Source of the DNA: CAWUKT01 sp963923035
GTDB lineage: Bacteria > Bacteroidota > Bacteroidia > J057 > JADKCL01
DNA length: 64,000 nucleotides
Reading direction: 5' to 3'
Assembly (NCBI GenBank): GCA_963923035.1
Contig: CAWUKT010000001.1
Coordinates: 62,001 to 126,000, forward strand
Shown one piece after another: positions 9,658 through 17,694 of the stretch; positions within the stretch are counted from its first letter, which is position 1, and the number at the start of each line of letters is the position of its first letter. The notes beneath the pieces were generated by a model that did no database searches, was not told the DNA's origin, and saw nothing but the letters and a program-made list of their open reading frames with translations. The translations under genes and the position numbers were made by a program.

Positions 9658-10416
9658 CTAAGTCAACGGAGGAGTTTCCGTTAGAAAACGGCCAAGACGT
9701 CGGCCAGTTGCCAGAAATTCCGACGCATTTTGGGAGGGGGCGTCCCAGAAATCAACCAGTTGAAAAAGCTCCGTTTTCCATTCGGGAAAGTGTCTCAAAA
9801 AAGTAGACACACAGGGGTAAAAATCGGTCGCGTATTTCCCCTCTTTTTCCATCACCAATTCGAAGCTCCCGCGCACCAAAGTCTTGATCAAAACCCGCCC
9901 TTTTTCCCGAATCATTTTTTCCGCTTCCTCCTTCCGAATTGCTTCCCCCAAATCTGTCACATCCGCCTCCACCCAATCCAGGTGGCGCCTCAAATCTCCG
10001 AGCCTGGGCGCGGCTAAATTTTCCACCACCCGCTCACCCCAAAACGTCTTGCCCTGCGTCGCCAACATCGCCGCCGCCCGGGGATTCCGCTCCTCAAAAT
10101 CCTCCGTCCACGTGGCCACCCCAATGTCCAGCTGCGGCCATTTCGGCAATTCCAGCCCCTCCCACCGCTTCCATGCTCCCCCTCTGACCAGCACAAAAAC
10201 GTCTATTTCTTCCCCCTGAATCTGTTCCCCCTTCATCAATGCCGATCCCCGAATTCCGACTGAGACCAGTCGGTCTGGATAGATCTGCTGCAATTCTTGC
10301 AGCATCTGATCCTGCTCGGCCCAGACATGCTGGCCCCGGACGCGGTTCAATACGCGCACGACGCCGTGGTCATCCGTAAATGTGGGGTAAAAATCGCCGA
10401 TGGGAAGCAAAGGCAT
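9658..10416 (-). CDS. Nucleotidyltransferase-like protein
   Basis: 252 residues, no signal peptide. Residues 53-76 contain a glycine-serine loop followed by two acidic residues with the spacing of the polymerase-beta nucleotidyltransferase motif (GIRGSALMKG, then EEIDVFVLV), and a third acidic candidate follows in QLDIGVATW. The C-terminal half is helical, as in minimal NTases with a substrate-binding helical bundle. The motif is slightly degenerate (E-I-D-V rather than D-h-D-h), so catalytic activity is not certain. The gene begins 3 bases after the end of an SRPBCC-family gene and is surely co-transcribed with it. Substrate unknown. Confidence 0.65.
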   Translation of the reverse strand: MPLLPIGDFYPTFTDDHGVVRVLNRVRGQHVWAEQDQMLQELQQIYPDRLVSVGIRGSALMKGEQIQGEEIDVFVLVRGGAWKRWEGLELPKWPQLDIGVATWTEDFEERNPRAAAMLATQGKTFWGERVVENLAAPRLGDLRRHLDWVEADVTDLGEAIRKEEAEKMIREKGRVLIKTLVRGSFELVMEKEGKYATDFYPCVSTFLRHFPEWKTELFQLVDFWDAPSQNASEFLATGRRLGRFLTETPPLT

Positions 10417-10419
10417 GGC

Positions 10420-10863
10420 TCAGCGGCGGGATTCCGCAAATTGTTTGAGGCTGTGGATATGGCTGCGGGCCATCCCCTCGGCCATGCTACGGACCATGCG
10501 GCCCGCCAACGCCATGAAGGTACTCTCGCGCACCGATTGGAGCCGGTAAGAAACGTGGGTTTCCGGGCCCTGCGCCTCAATGTGATAGCCCAGTTGGAAG
10601 CGGAAGCGCTTGTCCCCGAACCGCACCGCAAAGCGGTTGTACTCCTCGTACGTGACCACTTCGCCGTCGTATACCCGCGTGAATAGGCCCTCGCGGACCC
10701 GTTGCGAAAAGGTCGTGCCCACCGGTTGCAGCGGGTCAATTTCGCTGGTATAGCGAATGGATTCCACATTGTCCATCCAGCGCGGAATCAATTCCGCGTC
10801 GACCACACACTGAAAAATGAGTTCGGGCGGCGCCTGGATGATCGTGTTTTTGAGGATATTCAT
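10420..10863 (-). CDS. SRPBCC (START-like) family protein
   Basis: 147 residues, cytoplasmic. The opening (ILKNTIIQAPPELIFQCVVDAELIPRW) is the classic first strand and helix of the SRPBCC/polyketide-cyclase-like helix-grip fold, where A-x-x-x-x-h-x-x-h-x-D precedes a tryptophan. The end (VRSMAEGMARSHIHSLKQFAE) is the long C-terminal helix of the fold. Such proteins bind hydrophobic ligands in a central cavity; the ligand here is not known. First gene of a two-gene unit with the nucleotidyltransferase-like protein. It is divergent from the AAA ATPase gene with only 25 bases between the start codons. Confidence 0.8.
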   Translation of the reverse strand: MNILKNTIIQAPPELIFQCVVDAELIPRWMDNVESIRYTSEIDPLQPVGTTFSQRVREGLFTRVYDGEVVTYEEYNRFAVRFGDKRFRFQLGYHIEAQGPETHVSYRLQSVRESTFMALAGRMVRSMAEGMARSHIHSLKQFAESRR

Positions 10864-10888
10864 TTATATTTAATGCAAAAGCCGTGGC

Positions 10889-12334
10889 ATGATAACCAGA
10901 TTCAAGGTCTCAGGGTTTAAAAATCTCTTGGATACCGAAATTCAATTCGGCCCATTTACCTGCATTGCGGGCCCTAATGGCGTCGGGAAATCCAATCTGT
11001 TTGATGCCATAAAATTCTTGGGCCTACTGGCCGAACACAACTTCAACGACGCCGCTATCATGGTCCGGGACGATGGTCGCCGTAATTTGGATATTCGGAG
11101 CTTTTTTTACTCTTCGGGAGACTACCAGGCTCAAGAAATCTACTTCGAAGCTGATATGATCATTCCATCCGCAGGTACGGACGAGTGGGGAGTTGATGCA
11201 AGGGCCAGTATTTCTTTTGTTACCTATTCCCTGCGATTGACCTATCGACAGCCCGAAGAAGATTCTCTGGTTGGCCATGTAGAAATTCTGAGTGAGAGTC
11301 TGGAACCCATCAAGATTGGTGACGCATTCAGGCGATTGGGCTTTCCTCACAGTCCCAAATGGAGGCGGTCTTTAATCAAAGGAAGAAGAACGGTTCCGTA
11401 TATCTCAACTGCTGAAGATGGGGATGAAACCAAAATACAAATCCACCAAGATGGAGGCAGCTCGGGTAAGCCCCAAGGTCGTCCAGCCCGTCGTTTGACC
11501 AAGAGTCTTTTGTCTTCAGTGACCACAGCGGATTTTCCTACGGTCTTTTTGACCCGACAGGAAATGCTGTCCTGGCAGTTCCTGATGCTGGAGCCGTCGG
11601 CTTTGCGGCGCCCGGATGAATTCAAGGACGTCCGAAAAAGCATTGCCGCTAATGGAGGTCACCTGCCCGCAACTCTCTACCGGACGGCCCGGCTCCCCGA
11701 GGCACCTGTTCCCGATGTTTATGGTAGTATTTCGGGTCGTTTGTTGGACCTCATTCAGGAGGTGCTGGAGATTGAAGTGGATCGAGACGAAAAAAGAGAA
11801 TTGTTGACCCTGGTTGCTCGGTCAGCGGGAGGGGCGACGTATACCGCCCGATCGTTATCGGATGGTACTTTGCGGTTTCTCGTTCTTGCGGCGATGGAGT
11901 TGGACCCTCACATGACTGGCCTGCTCGCCTTGGAAGAACCGGAGAATGGCATTCACCCCGATCGGATTCCGGCCATGATCCGGCTTCTGAAGGATATCGC
12001 CATGGATCCCTATTTCGGGGTGGATCTAGAAAATCTGAATCGTCAAGTCATCGTTAACACCCATTCACCGCTAGTAGTGTCCGAGTTAGAAACCGATGAT
12101 TTGCTGATCGCAGAACGCAAGTCTTATCTAATTGCTGGAAAACGCGTCCAAGGCGTTGAGTTCAATCCCACCCCAGGCACTTGGCGGTCAGAGAGGTTGC
12201 CGGAGGACCAATCTACCTCTCTGACGAAGGTTTACAGTTACCTATATGCTCCAGGGACTTCCATTCGGACCACCGAAAAAGGTGATAAAATTTTCCTCAT
12301 TCCCCAAACCAAAATCAAGGAACAGATTCATTGA
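10889..12334 (+). CDS. AAA ATPase of the AAA_21/OLD-like class (putative defence ATPase)
   Basis: 481 residues. Complete ABC-type ATPase motifs: Walker A GPNGVGKSN at 28-36, a signature LSDGTLR at 323-329, Walker B LLALEEPE at 345-352, and a switch histidine in THSP near 392. The 280-residue insert between Walker A and the signature is the variable helical region of this class (RecF/SMC/OLD relatives). The next gene begins at a TTG that overlaps this gene's TGA and encodes a TOPRIM-type protein. ATPase plus TOPRIM nuclease pairs are found in anti-phage systems such as PARIS, AbiL and OLD/Gabija-like modules; which one applies cannot be told from the sequence alone. The pair is less GC-rich than its neighbours, consistent with horizontal gain. 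Confidence 0.88.
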   Translation: MITRFKVSGFKNLLDTEIQFGPFTCIAGPNGVGKSNLFDAIKFLGLLAEHNFNDAAIMVRDDGRRNLDIRSFFYSSGDYQAQEIYFEADMIIPSAGTDEWGVDARASISFVTYSLRLTYRQPEEDSLVGHVEILSESLEPIKIGDAFRRLGFPHSPKWRRSLIKGRRTVPYISTAEDGDETKIQIHQDGGSSGKPQGRPARRLTKSLLSSVTTADFPTVFLTRQEMLSWQFLMLEPSALRRPDEFKDVRKSIAANGGHLPATLYRTARLPEAPVPDVYGSISGRLLDLIQEVLEIEVDRDEKRELLTLVARSAGGATYTARSLSDGTLRFLVLAAMELDPHMTGLLALEEPENGIHPDRIPAMIRLLKDIAMDPYFGVDLENLNRQVIVNTHSPLVVSELETDDLLIAERKSYLIAGKRVQGVEFNPTPGTWRSERLPEDQSTSLTKVYSYLYAPGTSIRTTEKGDKIFLIPQTKIKEQIH

Positions 12335-12966
12335 TAGAGCCAATTACTAAAACTGGCGTCCTGATTTCAGAGGGGTCCTCGGACCAAGCCTTGATCGAGA
12401 TTCTTTCTCACCTGTTGGAGACTACATTTCCAACTCAGTTTTTCGAGGTTGTGTACGCTGACCCCATCCGTTTTCCTGCCAATGCTTCTTCCCAAAAGCT
12501 TCACCAAAAAATCGCAACCGCGGTCTCTGTTTATCCAGCCGATTTTTATTTTGTGCATCGAGATGCTGACAAGGCAGGATTTGAAAAGAGGTTCCAGGAA
12601 ATAGAAAAGGCTTGGGATGAGAGCAAATTGAATTTTCCCAACGTAAAAGTCATTCCCATACGCGAAACGGAGGCTTGGCTGTTGTTGAGCTCAGAAGCAA
12701 TCCAACGGGCGGCCCAAAACCGTAAGGCATCTGCACCGCCTTTGCCCAAAATCAATAAAATTGAAGGAATAGCGGATCCTAAGAAGCGACTTCAGGAATT
12801 GTTGAGAACCGCTTGTGGCCTCAAGGGAAGGCGATATCACCAATTTGACGTCCAGGCCGCCATTCAAAAAATTCCCAGATTTTACCTTGAAAAGGACTAT
12901 CAAAAACTGAAACAACTCCAATCCGTGCAGCATCTTCTGGAAGAAATAGTGGATTGCCTCGGCTGA
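12331..12966 (+). CDS. TOPRIM/DUF4276-like protein, partner of the AAA ATPase
   Basis: 211 residues. Start is TTG at 12331, overlapping the TGA of the ATPase gene (TTGA), so translation is probably coupled. TOPRIM acidic residues are visible: E14 in LISEGSSDQ, and D78/D80 in FVHRDAD. The following ETEAWLLLS (113-120) is a hallmark of DUF4276/RloB-like TOPRIM proteins. In related systems the TOPRIM subunit is the toxic nuclease released or activated by the ATPase on phage sensing; that role here is inference. The next gene, mazG-like, converges from the other strand with 2 bases between the ends. Confidence 0.8.
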   Translation: MIEPITKTGVLISEGSSDQALIEILSHLLETTFPTQFFEVVYADPIRFPANASSQKLHQKIATAVSVYPADFYFVHRDADKAGFEKRFQEIEKAWDESKLNFPNVKVIPIRETEAWLLLSSEAIQRAAQNRKASAPPLPKINKIEGIADPKKRLQELLRTACGLKGRRYHQFDVQAAIQKIPRFYLEKDYQKLKQLQSVQHLLEEIVDCLG

Positions 12967-12968
12967 GA

Positions 12969-13295
12969 CTACTTCAGCTTCTCATTTTCCTTGTGCCGGG
13001 TCGCATCACGCTTCGTTTTCTTCTCCAAATTCCGTTTCAGGGCCGCTTCCAGGTCAATTCCGGTCTGGTTGGCGAGGCAAATGAGCACAAACAAGACATC
13101 GGCCAGTTCATCGTCGAGGCGCTTGTCCTTGTCGCTGGCCTTGAAGGACTGGTCCCCGTATTGCCGGGCGATGATCCGGGCCACTTCGCCCACCTCCTCC
13201 GTCAGCATGGCCATATTCGTCAGTTCTGAGAAATAGCGCACGCCGTATTCCTGAATCCAATTGTCGACGATTTGTTGGGCTTCCTGAATGGTCAT
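12969..13295 (-). CDS. MazG-like nucleotide pyrophosphohydrolase
   Basis: 108 residues, the size of a single MazG-like domain. It has the metal-binding motif EExxE at 33-37 (TEEVGEVAR) and ExxD at 63-66 (DDELADVLFVL). These all-alpha enzymes hydrolyse (d)NTPs to monophosphates and pyrophosphate, removing non-canonical or excess nucleotides. The C-terminus is lysine-rich (KKTKRDATRHKE). It is the last gene of a minus-strand unit with dtd and a membrane protein. In many Bacteroidota, dtd and this gene are direct neighbours. Confidence 0.9.
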   Translation of the reverse strand: MTIQEAQQIVDNWIQEYGVRYFSELTNMAMLTEEVGEVARIIARQYGDQSFKASDKDKRLDDELADVLFVLICLANQTGIDLEAALKRNLEKKTKRDATRHKENEKLK

Positions 13296-13373
13296 AGAAA
13301 GGGTTTTGGGTACGGGAAAATAACGCTCAATGGCGGCATAAGTTCAACTTTGAGGGGTGATTTCTCGAAAAAA

Positions 13374-14660
13374 TCAGCCCATTCCCCCCAACATGTGCAG
13401 GATCCATTCGATTTGAAGCAGCCCGAGAATGCCGAGGAATATCCACCACGAATGGCGGTGGAACTTGCCCGCAAGAGACTTTCCCCGTCGGGCCACGAGG
13501 AGAATTCCGAGGGGTAGGATGGCGAGGTGGTAGGTGGGATGGGAAAATGAAAAACAGTAGGGCAACAGGTACAAAATGGCCATGCCAACCACCGCCCGTT
13601 GAAGGGAAGGAGTCTCTGAATCGTGGGGAAAGCGCCACCTTTTTCCCACCAAGGCCATTCCCAGGCCAAACATCAATGCGCTCAACCCCAAAGCCATCAT
13701 CCCCCAGAGCTTTCGTCCGTGAGTTCCGATCTGGCGGGCGCCATAAGCCGTATCAAAAACCGCCAGGGTGCGGATACGGCTGGTTGTCCGCACCACAAAA
13801 TCCAAGGGCGCGGCTGCAATTTGCTGCGAGGCGACTCCCCAGTAGGCTTTTGACCGCTTTACCGGGGGAATTGCCTCCAGGTCTTTCAGCTCCGCGCGGA
13901 ATCCCTCGGCCATACCGGGCTCCCCGACCCAGGTGCTTCCCTGTTCCCAGGTCCGGTACCAATGCGTCCAGGCGTTGTTACCGAGGTAAAAATTGCGGGC
14001 ATTGGCGTCGTTGAGGAGGACAAACCGGCCGTGTTGCTGGGAAAGGCCGAAGCTGGTCGCTCCGACGATGAGGAGCAGGGGGAGGTAGTGGAGCAATACA
14101 TGGCGTCGGCGGGAGCGGAAATAGAGGAAGAGGGGAAATCCAAGGGCGAGGAGCAATACCGAGGGACGGAACAATACTGCGGCTGCGATCAGCAGCCCAG
14201 CAATGATTGAAGACCGTGCGGTCTGGTTCGCTTTTTGGGCGGTGAGGGCGCCCAAAAGCAACGTGGCCACCGGAAGGTGGCTCAAGGGCTCGACCGAGTG
14301 CATCCACCACTCGGGATACAGGCTCAGAAAGACCATCCCGCCCGCGACCCAGCGGGCATCCAGCCATTTTCGGCCCCATACCCACAGCAAGCCCATCAAG
14401 CCGCCCCACCAGGGCAGCATCGCCCAACGGGAAACCCACGCAGCATCGCCGAAGAGCGATTTCCAGGCAGCCAGGTAATAGGGGAGGCCCGGAGGCCAAT
14501 ACGGGGAAGGTCGTTCGCCCCCGATGAGTTGGTGGGCGACGTGGTCGTATTGCCAGGCGTCGCCGAGGAGGGTAGCATAATGGGACAGGATCAGGATGAC
14601 CACCCGGGAGAGGATGGCCACGAGGAAGGCAATGCCGAGGATCCGATCCGGACGGAACAT
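13374..14660 (-). CDS. Polytopic membrane protein, GT39/PMT-like glycosyltransferase
   Basis: 428 residues with about ten hydrophobic segments. The N-terminal layout fits the PMT/ArnT-like (GT-C) fold: one helix, then a loop with the acidic residue in LLGDAWQYDHVAHQL (about 30-45), then WPPGLPYYLAAW. These enzymes use polyprenyl-phosphate sugars as donors and act in the periplasm; the acceptor is unknown. Downstream of dtd by 3 bases (stop at 14664) and upstream of mazG, so it interrupts a common gene pair. Could also be a non-enzymatic relative; only the fold is clear. Confidence 0.75.
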   Translation of the reverse strand: MFRPDRILGIAFLVAILSRVVILILSHYATLLGDAWQYDHVAHQLIGGERPSPYWPPGLPYYLAAWKSLFGDAAWVSRWAMLPWWGGLMGLLWVWGRKWLDARWVAGGMVFLSLYPEWWMHSVEPLSHLPVATLLLGALTAQKANQTARSSIIAGLLIAAAVLFRPSVLLLALGFPLFLYFRSRRRHVLLHYLPLLLIVGATSFGLSQQHGRFVLLNDANARNFYLGNNAWTHWYRTWEQGSTWVGEPGMAEGFRAELKDLEAIPPVKRSKAYWGVASQQIAAAPLDFVVRTTSRIRTLAVFDTAYGARQIGTHGRKLWGMMALGLSALMFGLGMALVGKRWRFPHDSETPSLQRAVVGMAILYLLPYCFSFSHPTYHLAILPLGILLVARRGKSLAGKFHRHSWWIFLGILGLLQIEWILHMLGGMG

Positions 14661-14663
14661 GGA

Positions 14664-15119
14664 TTAGAAATCCCGTTGCTTGGAATCCAGGATGATGGTC
14701 ACCGGCCCATCGTTCAGGAGCGATACCTCCATCATCGCGCCAAATTCGCCCGTCTCCACGGGCCCATCCAATTTTTGGCGCAGGGACGCCACGAATTGCT
14801 CGTAGAGCGGGATGGCGGTTTCCGGTCGGGCCGACCGGATAAAGGAAGGCCGGTTGCCCTTTTTGCAATCGGCAAAAAGCGTGAACTGGGAGACGACGAG
14901 AATTCCGCCGCCGACGTCCTGGACGGACAGGTTCATTTTCCCCGCATCGTCCCCGAAAATCCGCATGTTCACCACTTTTTTCGCCAACCATTCGATGTCG
15001 TCCGGGCCATCTTCGTGGCCAATGCCGAGGAGGACCAGGAGGCCCTGGTCGATTTTTCCACTCACTTCCCCCTCAATGACCACCGAGGCGTGCCGAACTT
15101 TTTGAATCACCAATCGCAT
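14664..15119 (-). CDS. dtd: D-aminoacyl-tRNA deacylase
   Basis: 151 residues from the ATG at 15119 ([13 protein letters not shown]); an upstream in-frame ATG at 15128 would add MHG and is less typical of the family. Diagnostic motifs are present: SQFTL (in [11 protein letters not shown]), which forms part of the active site, and the cross-subunit GPVT loop (NDGPVTIIL). The enzyme hydrolyses D-amino acids and glycine wrongly attached to tRNA, as a homodimer. First gene of the dtd-membrane protein-mazG unit; divergent from the paralogue array starting at 15158. Confidence 0.96.
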   Translation of the reverse strand: MRLVIQKVRHASVVIEGEVSGKIDQGLLVLLGIGHEDGPDDIEWLAKKVVNMRIFGDDAGKMNLSVQDVGGGILVVSQFTLFADCKKGNRPSFIRSARPETAIPLYEQFVASLRQKLDGPVETGEFGAMMEVSLLNDGPVTIILDSKQRDF

Positions 15120-15157
15120 ACCATGCAACTATTTTGTTTCTTGATGAATCTAACACA

Positions 15158-15766
15158 ATGAAGACCCGAAACAAAACCTGTGTCTCCATGGCTATCCATT
15201 CGATCCGTACGCTTCTCTTAGGACTCCTGGGCGTCTTGCTGGCGGCTCAATTGCCGGCGCAGGGCCAGGGCCAGTCGGGCACCGACGAGTTGGTGTTTCA
15301 GGACCAGCGCGGGACCGAATACCGGAGCTTGCGTCCCGGACAGCGGATTCAAACGTTTGAAGACCAGGTGGGAAGTGGCCGTTTGGTGGAGGGGAAAGTG
15401 GTTTCGGTGGGCGATTCCAGCATCGTGGTGGCCGAGAAGATTTCCGGCCAAACCACGGAGGTTCAATTGGAGCGCGTTCGACTCATCACCTTCAAGCGGG
15501 ACCGGGTCATTCAAATCATTTCCCGAATTTTTGGCGCGCTTGGCCTGTCGGGAACGATTATTTTCTTCGTGGTCGGCCTCGTGCTGTGGATTTCACTCAT
15601 CGTCGACCCGAGCAACATCGCATTTTTCACCTTCGCCCTGGTTTTCCTCATCTTCCTCGCCGTTTGGATTGTGACGATGCTCGCCAAGCGGTGGTGGGTC
15701 CGGCCCGTTTTTCCTGGGTTGATGCGTTGGAAACGGCGCCCGGGAGGGAAGAGGCGAAAAAAATGA
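15158..15766 (+). CDS. Small two-helix membrane protein, paralogue 1 of 4
   Basis: About 202 residues from ATG 15158 (an alternative ATG is at 15188, giving MAIHSIRTLLLGLLG). Signal peptide, then a beta-rich segment with the array's hallmark: KVVSVGDSSIVVAEK followed by QLERVRLITFKR. Two hydrophobic helices follow (about GLSGTIIFFVVGLVLW and IAFFTFALVFLIFLAVWIV), then a strongly basic tail (RRPGGKRRKK). The same plan recurs in the next three genes. The family was not recognised. The periplasmic domain with S/IGDS turns looks like a small beta-barrel or SH3-like fold; function unknown. Confidence 0.75.
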   Translation: MKTRNKTCVSMAIHSIRTLLLGLLGVLLAAQLPAQGQGQSGTDELVFQDQRGTEYRSLRPGQRIQTFEDQVGSGRLVEGKVVSVGDSSIVVAEKISGQTTEVQLERVRLITFKRDRVIQIISRIFGALGLSGTIIFFVVGLVLWISLIVDPSNIAFFTFALVFLIFLAVWIVTMLAKRWWVRPVFPGLMRWKRRPGGKRRKK

Positions 15767-15802
15767 CACCCCTTTCTCCGTTTAATTTTGGAAAATTTGA
15801 CT

Positions 15803-16447
15803 ATGACTTGCAAACGAACTCACCCTTTCATTCTGATCTCTTGTCTGTTGCTCTTGATGGCAGCGCTCCCCCAAATTTCCCTGGCCCAACAAGAAGGCCA
15901 GGCCGTGGAAGAGGTCATGATTTTTCAGCAAACCGACCGCCCCAATAGCCGACAGTGGGAAATGCAGGTGGGAGATCGCATCAAGTATCCCCAGGCCGTC
16001 GACCGCCGGATCCGTGATGAGACCGGATGGGTCAAGGCGTTGGGAGATTCGGTGATTGTGGTAAGGAATCAGAAGGGCGTGGAACGGGTCGTGGACTTGC
16101 GGGAGACGCCTTATATCAAGGTGGTTCGCAAAAGATCGCGCAGGGCTGGAATGGTCTTGACCTTCATTGGGTTGGCGGTTGTGGCCCTGACAATTGCCGT
16201 TGCTGGGGTTGCCCTGTCTTTGGGCGGCAGTGTTCCGGCCCTGGGGCTCGTGATCCTGACCATTTTGCTCAGTGCCTTTACAAACTATTTCCTTCTGATC
16301 GGGGTTCCCTTGTGGGCGACTGCGGTGAAAAGACTGTGGTTGGACCGCTGGGCATTCCGAAAAGCGGCCCGGGTGCGCGTTCGGAGAAAGAGCAAGCAAA
16401 AGAAGCCGGGTCCGGTCCGGAAAGTCGTGCCGGCTCCTGAGCGATAG
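15803..16447 (+). CDS. Small two-helix membrane protein, paralogue 2 of 4
   Basis: 214 residues from ATG 15803 (a TTG at 15788 is less likely because the signal peptide then starts late). Signal peptide MTCKRTHPFILISCLLLLMAALPQISLAQQ. Conserved array features: MIFQQTDRPNSRQW, then the KALGDSVIVVRNQKG turn and YIKVVRKRSRRAG, then two helices and a basic tail (RKSKQKKPGPVRKVVPAPER). It is closest to paralogue 3: both carry an IFQ-x-x-x-[KR]P motif, RIKYP/KIKYP and a nearly identical KVVP ending. Function unknown. Confidence 0.75.
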   Translation: MTCKRTHPFILISCLLLLMAALPQISLAQQEGQAVEEVMIFQQTDRPNSRQWEMQVGDRIKYPQAVDRRIRDETGWVKALGDSVIVVRNQKGVERVVDLRETPYIKVVRKRSRRAGMVLTFIGLAVVALTIAVAGVALSLGGSVPALGLVILTILLSAFTNYFLLIGVPLWATAVKRLWLDRWAFRKAARVRVRRKSKQKKPGPVRKVVPAPER

Positions 16448-16475
16448 AGCCCCACAAACCTAAATCTACTTGTGT

Positions 16476-17090
16476 ATGAAGTACATCCTCATCTGGTTCG
16501 GATTGGTGGTGGGATTGGCAGGCAGCCTGCCCGCCCAATCGGAGGCCCAGGCGCTGGAGGATGTCCTGATTTTTCAAAACGTCAACAAGCCTCACTGGCA
16601 GCACTATATCCTTCGGCCGACGGACAAGATCAAGTATCCCGTCCTCGCGAACGGGCGCATCCGCAGCGAAATTGGCCGGGTCGAATCGATTGGCGATTCC
16701 ACCTTGGTCATCTTCAAACGAACCGGCGAGCGCAGCACCCTCAACCTCAACCAAACCGCCTACATCAACGTCATCCGCCGAAATTCCCGCTGGTTTGGGA
16801 TCTTCCTGGTTGTCATTTGTGGTACCCTGGTCCTTGCTGCGGTCATCGCCAGTTTGGTGGCCTTTTCGCCGGGGAGCGTGGGCATTTTAGCCGTGATCTG
16901 GGGGGGAGTGACGGAAGAAATCCCCCGTCTGGTCGTCCTCGGCCTGGGGCTGTTGCTGTGGGGGACCTCGGTGAAAAGGATGTGGCTGGACAAATGGCGT
17001 TACCGGAAAGGCCAACGGGAACCGCTGCGGAGGTGGAAAAAGAACCGGAAACGAAAGCCCGTTCGGAAGGTGGTCCCCTCGTCGAAGTGA
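16476..17090 (+). CDS. Small two-helix membrane protein, paralogue 3 of 4
   Basis: 204 residues from ATG 16476 (MKYILIWFGLVVGLAGSLPAQS is the signal peptide). Then DVLIFQNVNKPHWQHY, DKIKYPVLANGRIRSEIG, the ESIGDSTLVIFKRTGE turn and YINVIRRNSRWFG. Two hydrophobic stretches follow, then the shared KRMWLDKWRYRKGQR motif (KRLWLDRWAFRKAAR in paralogue 2) and a basic end RKPVRKVVPSSK. The WLDxW motif after the second helix is a family signature visible in at least two members. Function unknown. Confidence 0.75.
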   Translation: MKYILIWFGLVVGLAGSLPAQSEAQALEDVLIFQNVNKPHWQHYILRPTDKIKYPVLANGRIRSEIGRVESIGDSTLVIFKRTGERSTLNLNQTAYINVIRRNSRWFGIFLVVICGTLVLAAVIASLVAFSPGSVGILAVIWGGVTEEIPRLVVLGLGLLLWGTSVKRMWLDKWRYRKGQREPLRRWKKNRKRKPVRKVVPSSK

Positions 17091-17109
17091 CAAACCTGTA
17101 TATTGAAGC

Positions 17110-17664
17110 ATGTTGCGCATTTTTATTTGGCTGAGCCTGTTCCTGAGTTCAGTGCCTCTCATCTTCGCTCAAACCGAAGCAGAGGGAGGATTCGAGATGC
17201 ATTTCCAGCGGCAAAATGCTCCGGATCAGACCGAGGTGGTACGGGAGCGGGATTGGGTGAAAATGAAAACCGAATCGGAGGGGAGATTTCGGGGGCGGGT
17301 ATTCGCGGTCGAGGATTCGGCCTTGGTGGTCAAAGAGCGGCTGACGGGGAACAAAATTCGGGTGAATCTGAGCAAACAGGAATCGTTTCGGAAATGGCGG
17401 CGGGGCAGTGGTTGGGCGGCCCGGATCGTCGGGGTCCTGGCGGGCGTGGGCATGGCCCTGACGCTGGTGATTTCGATGCTGTTCCTGGCCTTCACCAATG
17501 GAAATGCCGGCTTGGCTTTCCTGACGACCCTGGGGTTGGGATTCATCTATACCCTTCCCTTAATGATTACGGGTTTCATCTTGTGGTGGGTGGCGTGGCG
17601 AAAAATCCGGTTGGCGGAGTGGAAGTTTAGGCAGAAAAAAGTGCCTGGGGATAAGTCGGAGTAA
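17110..17664 (+). CDS. Small two-helix membrane protein, paralogue 4 of 4
   Basis: 184 residues, ATG 17110. Signal peptide MLRIFIWLSLFLSSVPLIFAQ; then FRGRVFAVEDSALVVKERL corresponds to the GDS turn of the other copies with GD replaced by ED, followed by two hydrophobic helices (VLAGVGMALTLVISMLFLAF and FIYTLPLMITGFILWWVAW) and a short basic tail (KIRLAEWKFRQKK). It is the most divergent copy. It ends 30 bases before ruvC, on the same strand. Confidence 0.72.
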   Translation: MLRIFIWLSLFLSSVPLIFAQTEAEGGFEMHFQRQNAPDQTEVVRERDWVKMKTESEGRFRGRVFAVEDSALVVKERLTGNKIRVNLSKQESFRKWRRGSGWAARIVGVLAGVGMALTLVISMLFLAFTNGNAGLAFLTTLGLGFIYTLPLMITGFILWWVAWRKIRLAEWKFRQKKVPGDKSE

Positions 17665-17694
17665 ATTGTGGGGCAAATGGTCTAATTTCGAGGT

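Noticed and set aside
12331..12334. Programmed frameshift fusing the ATPase and TOPRIM genes
   Set aside because: The TTGA overlap is a simple stop-start junction; there is no slippery sequence, and paired separate proteins are usual for such modules.
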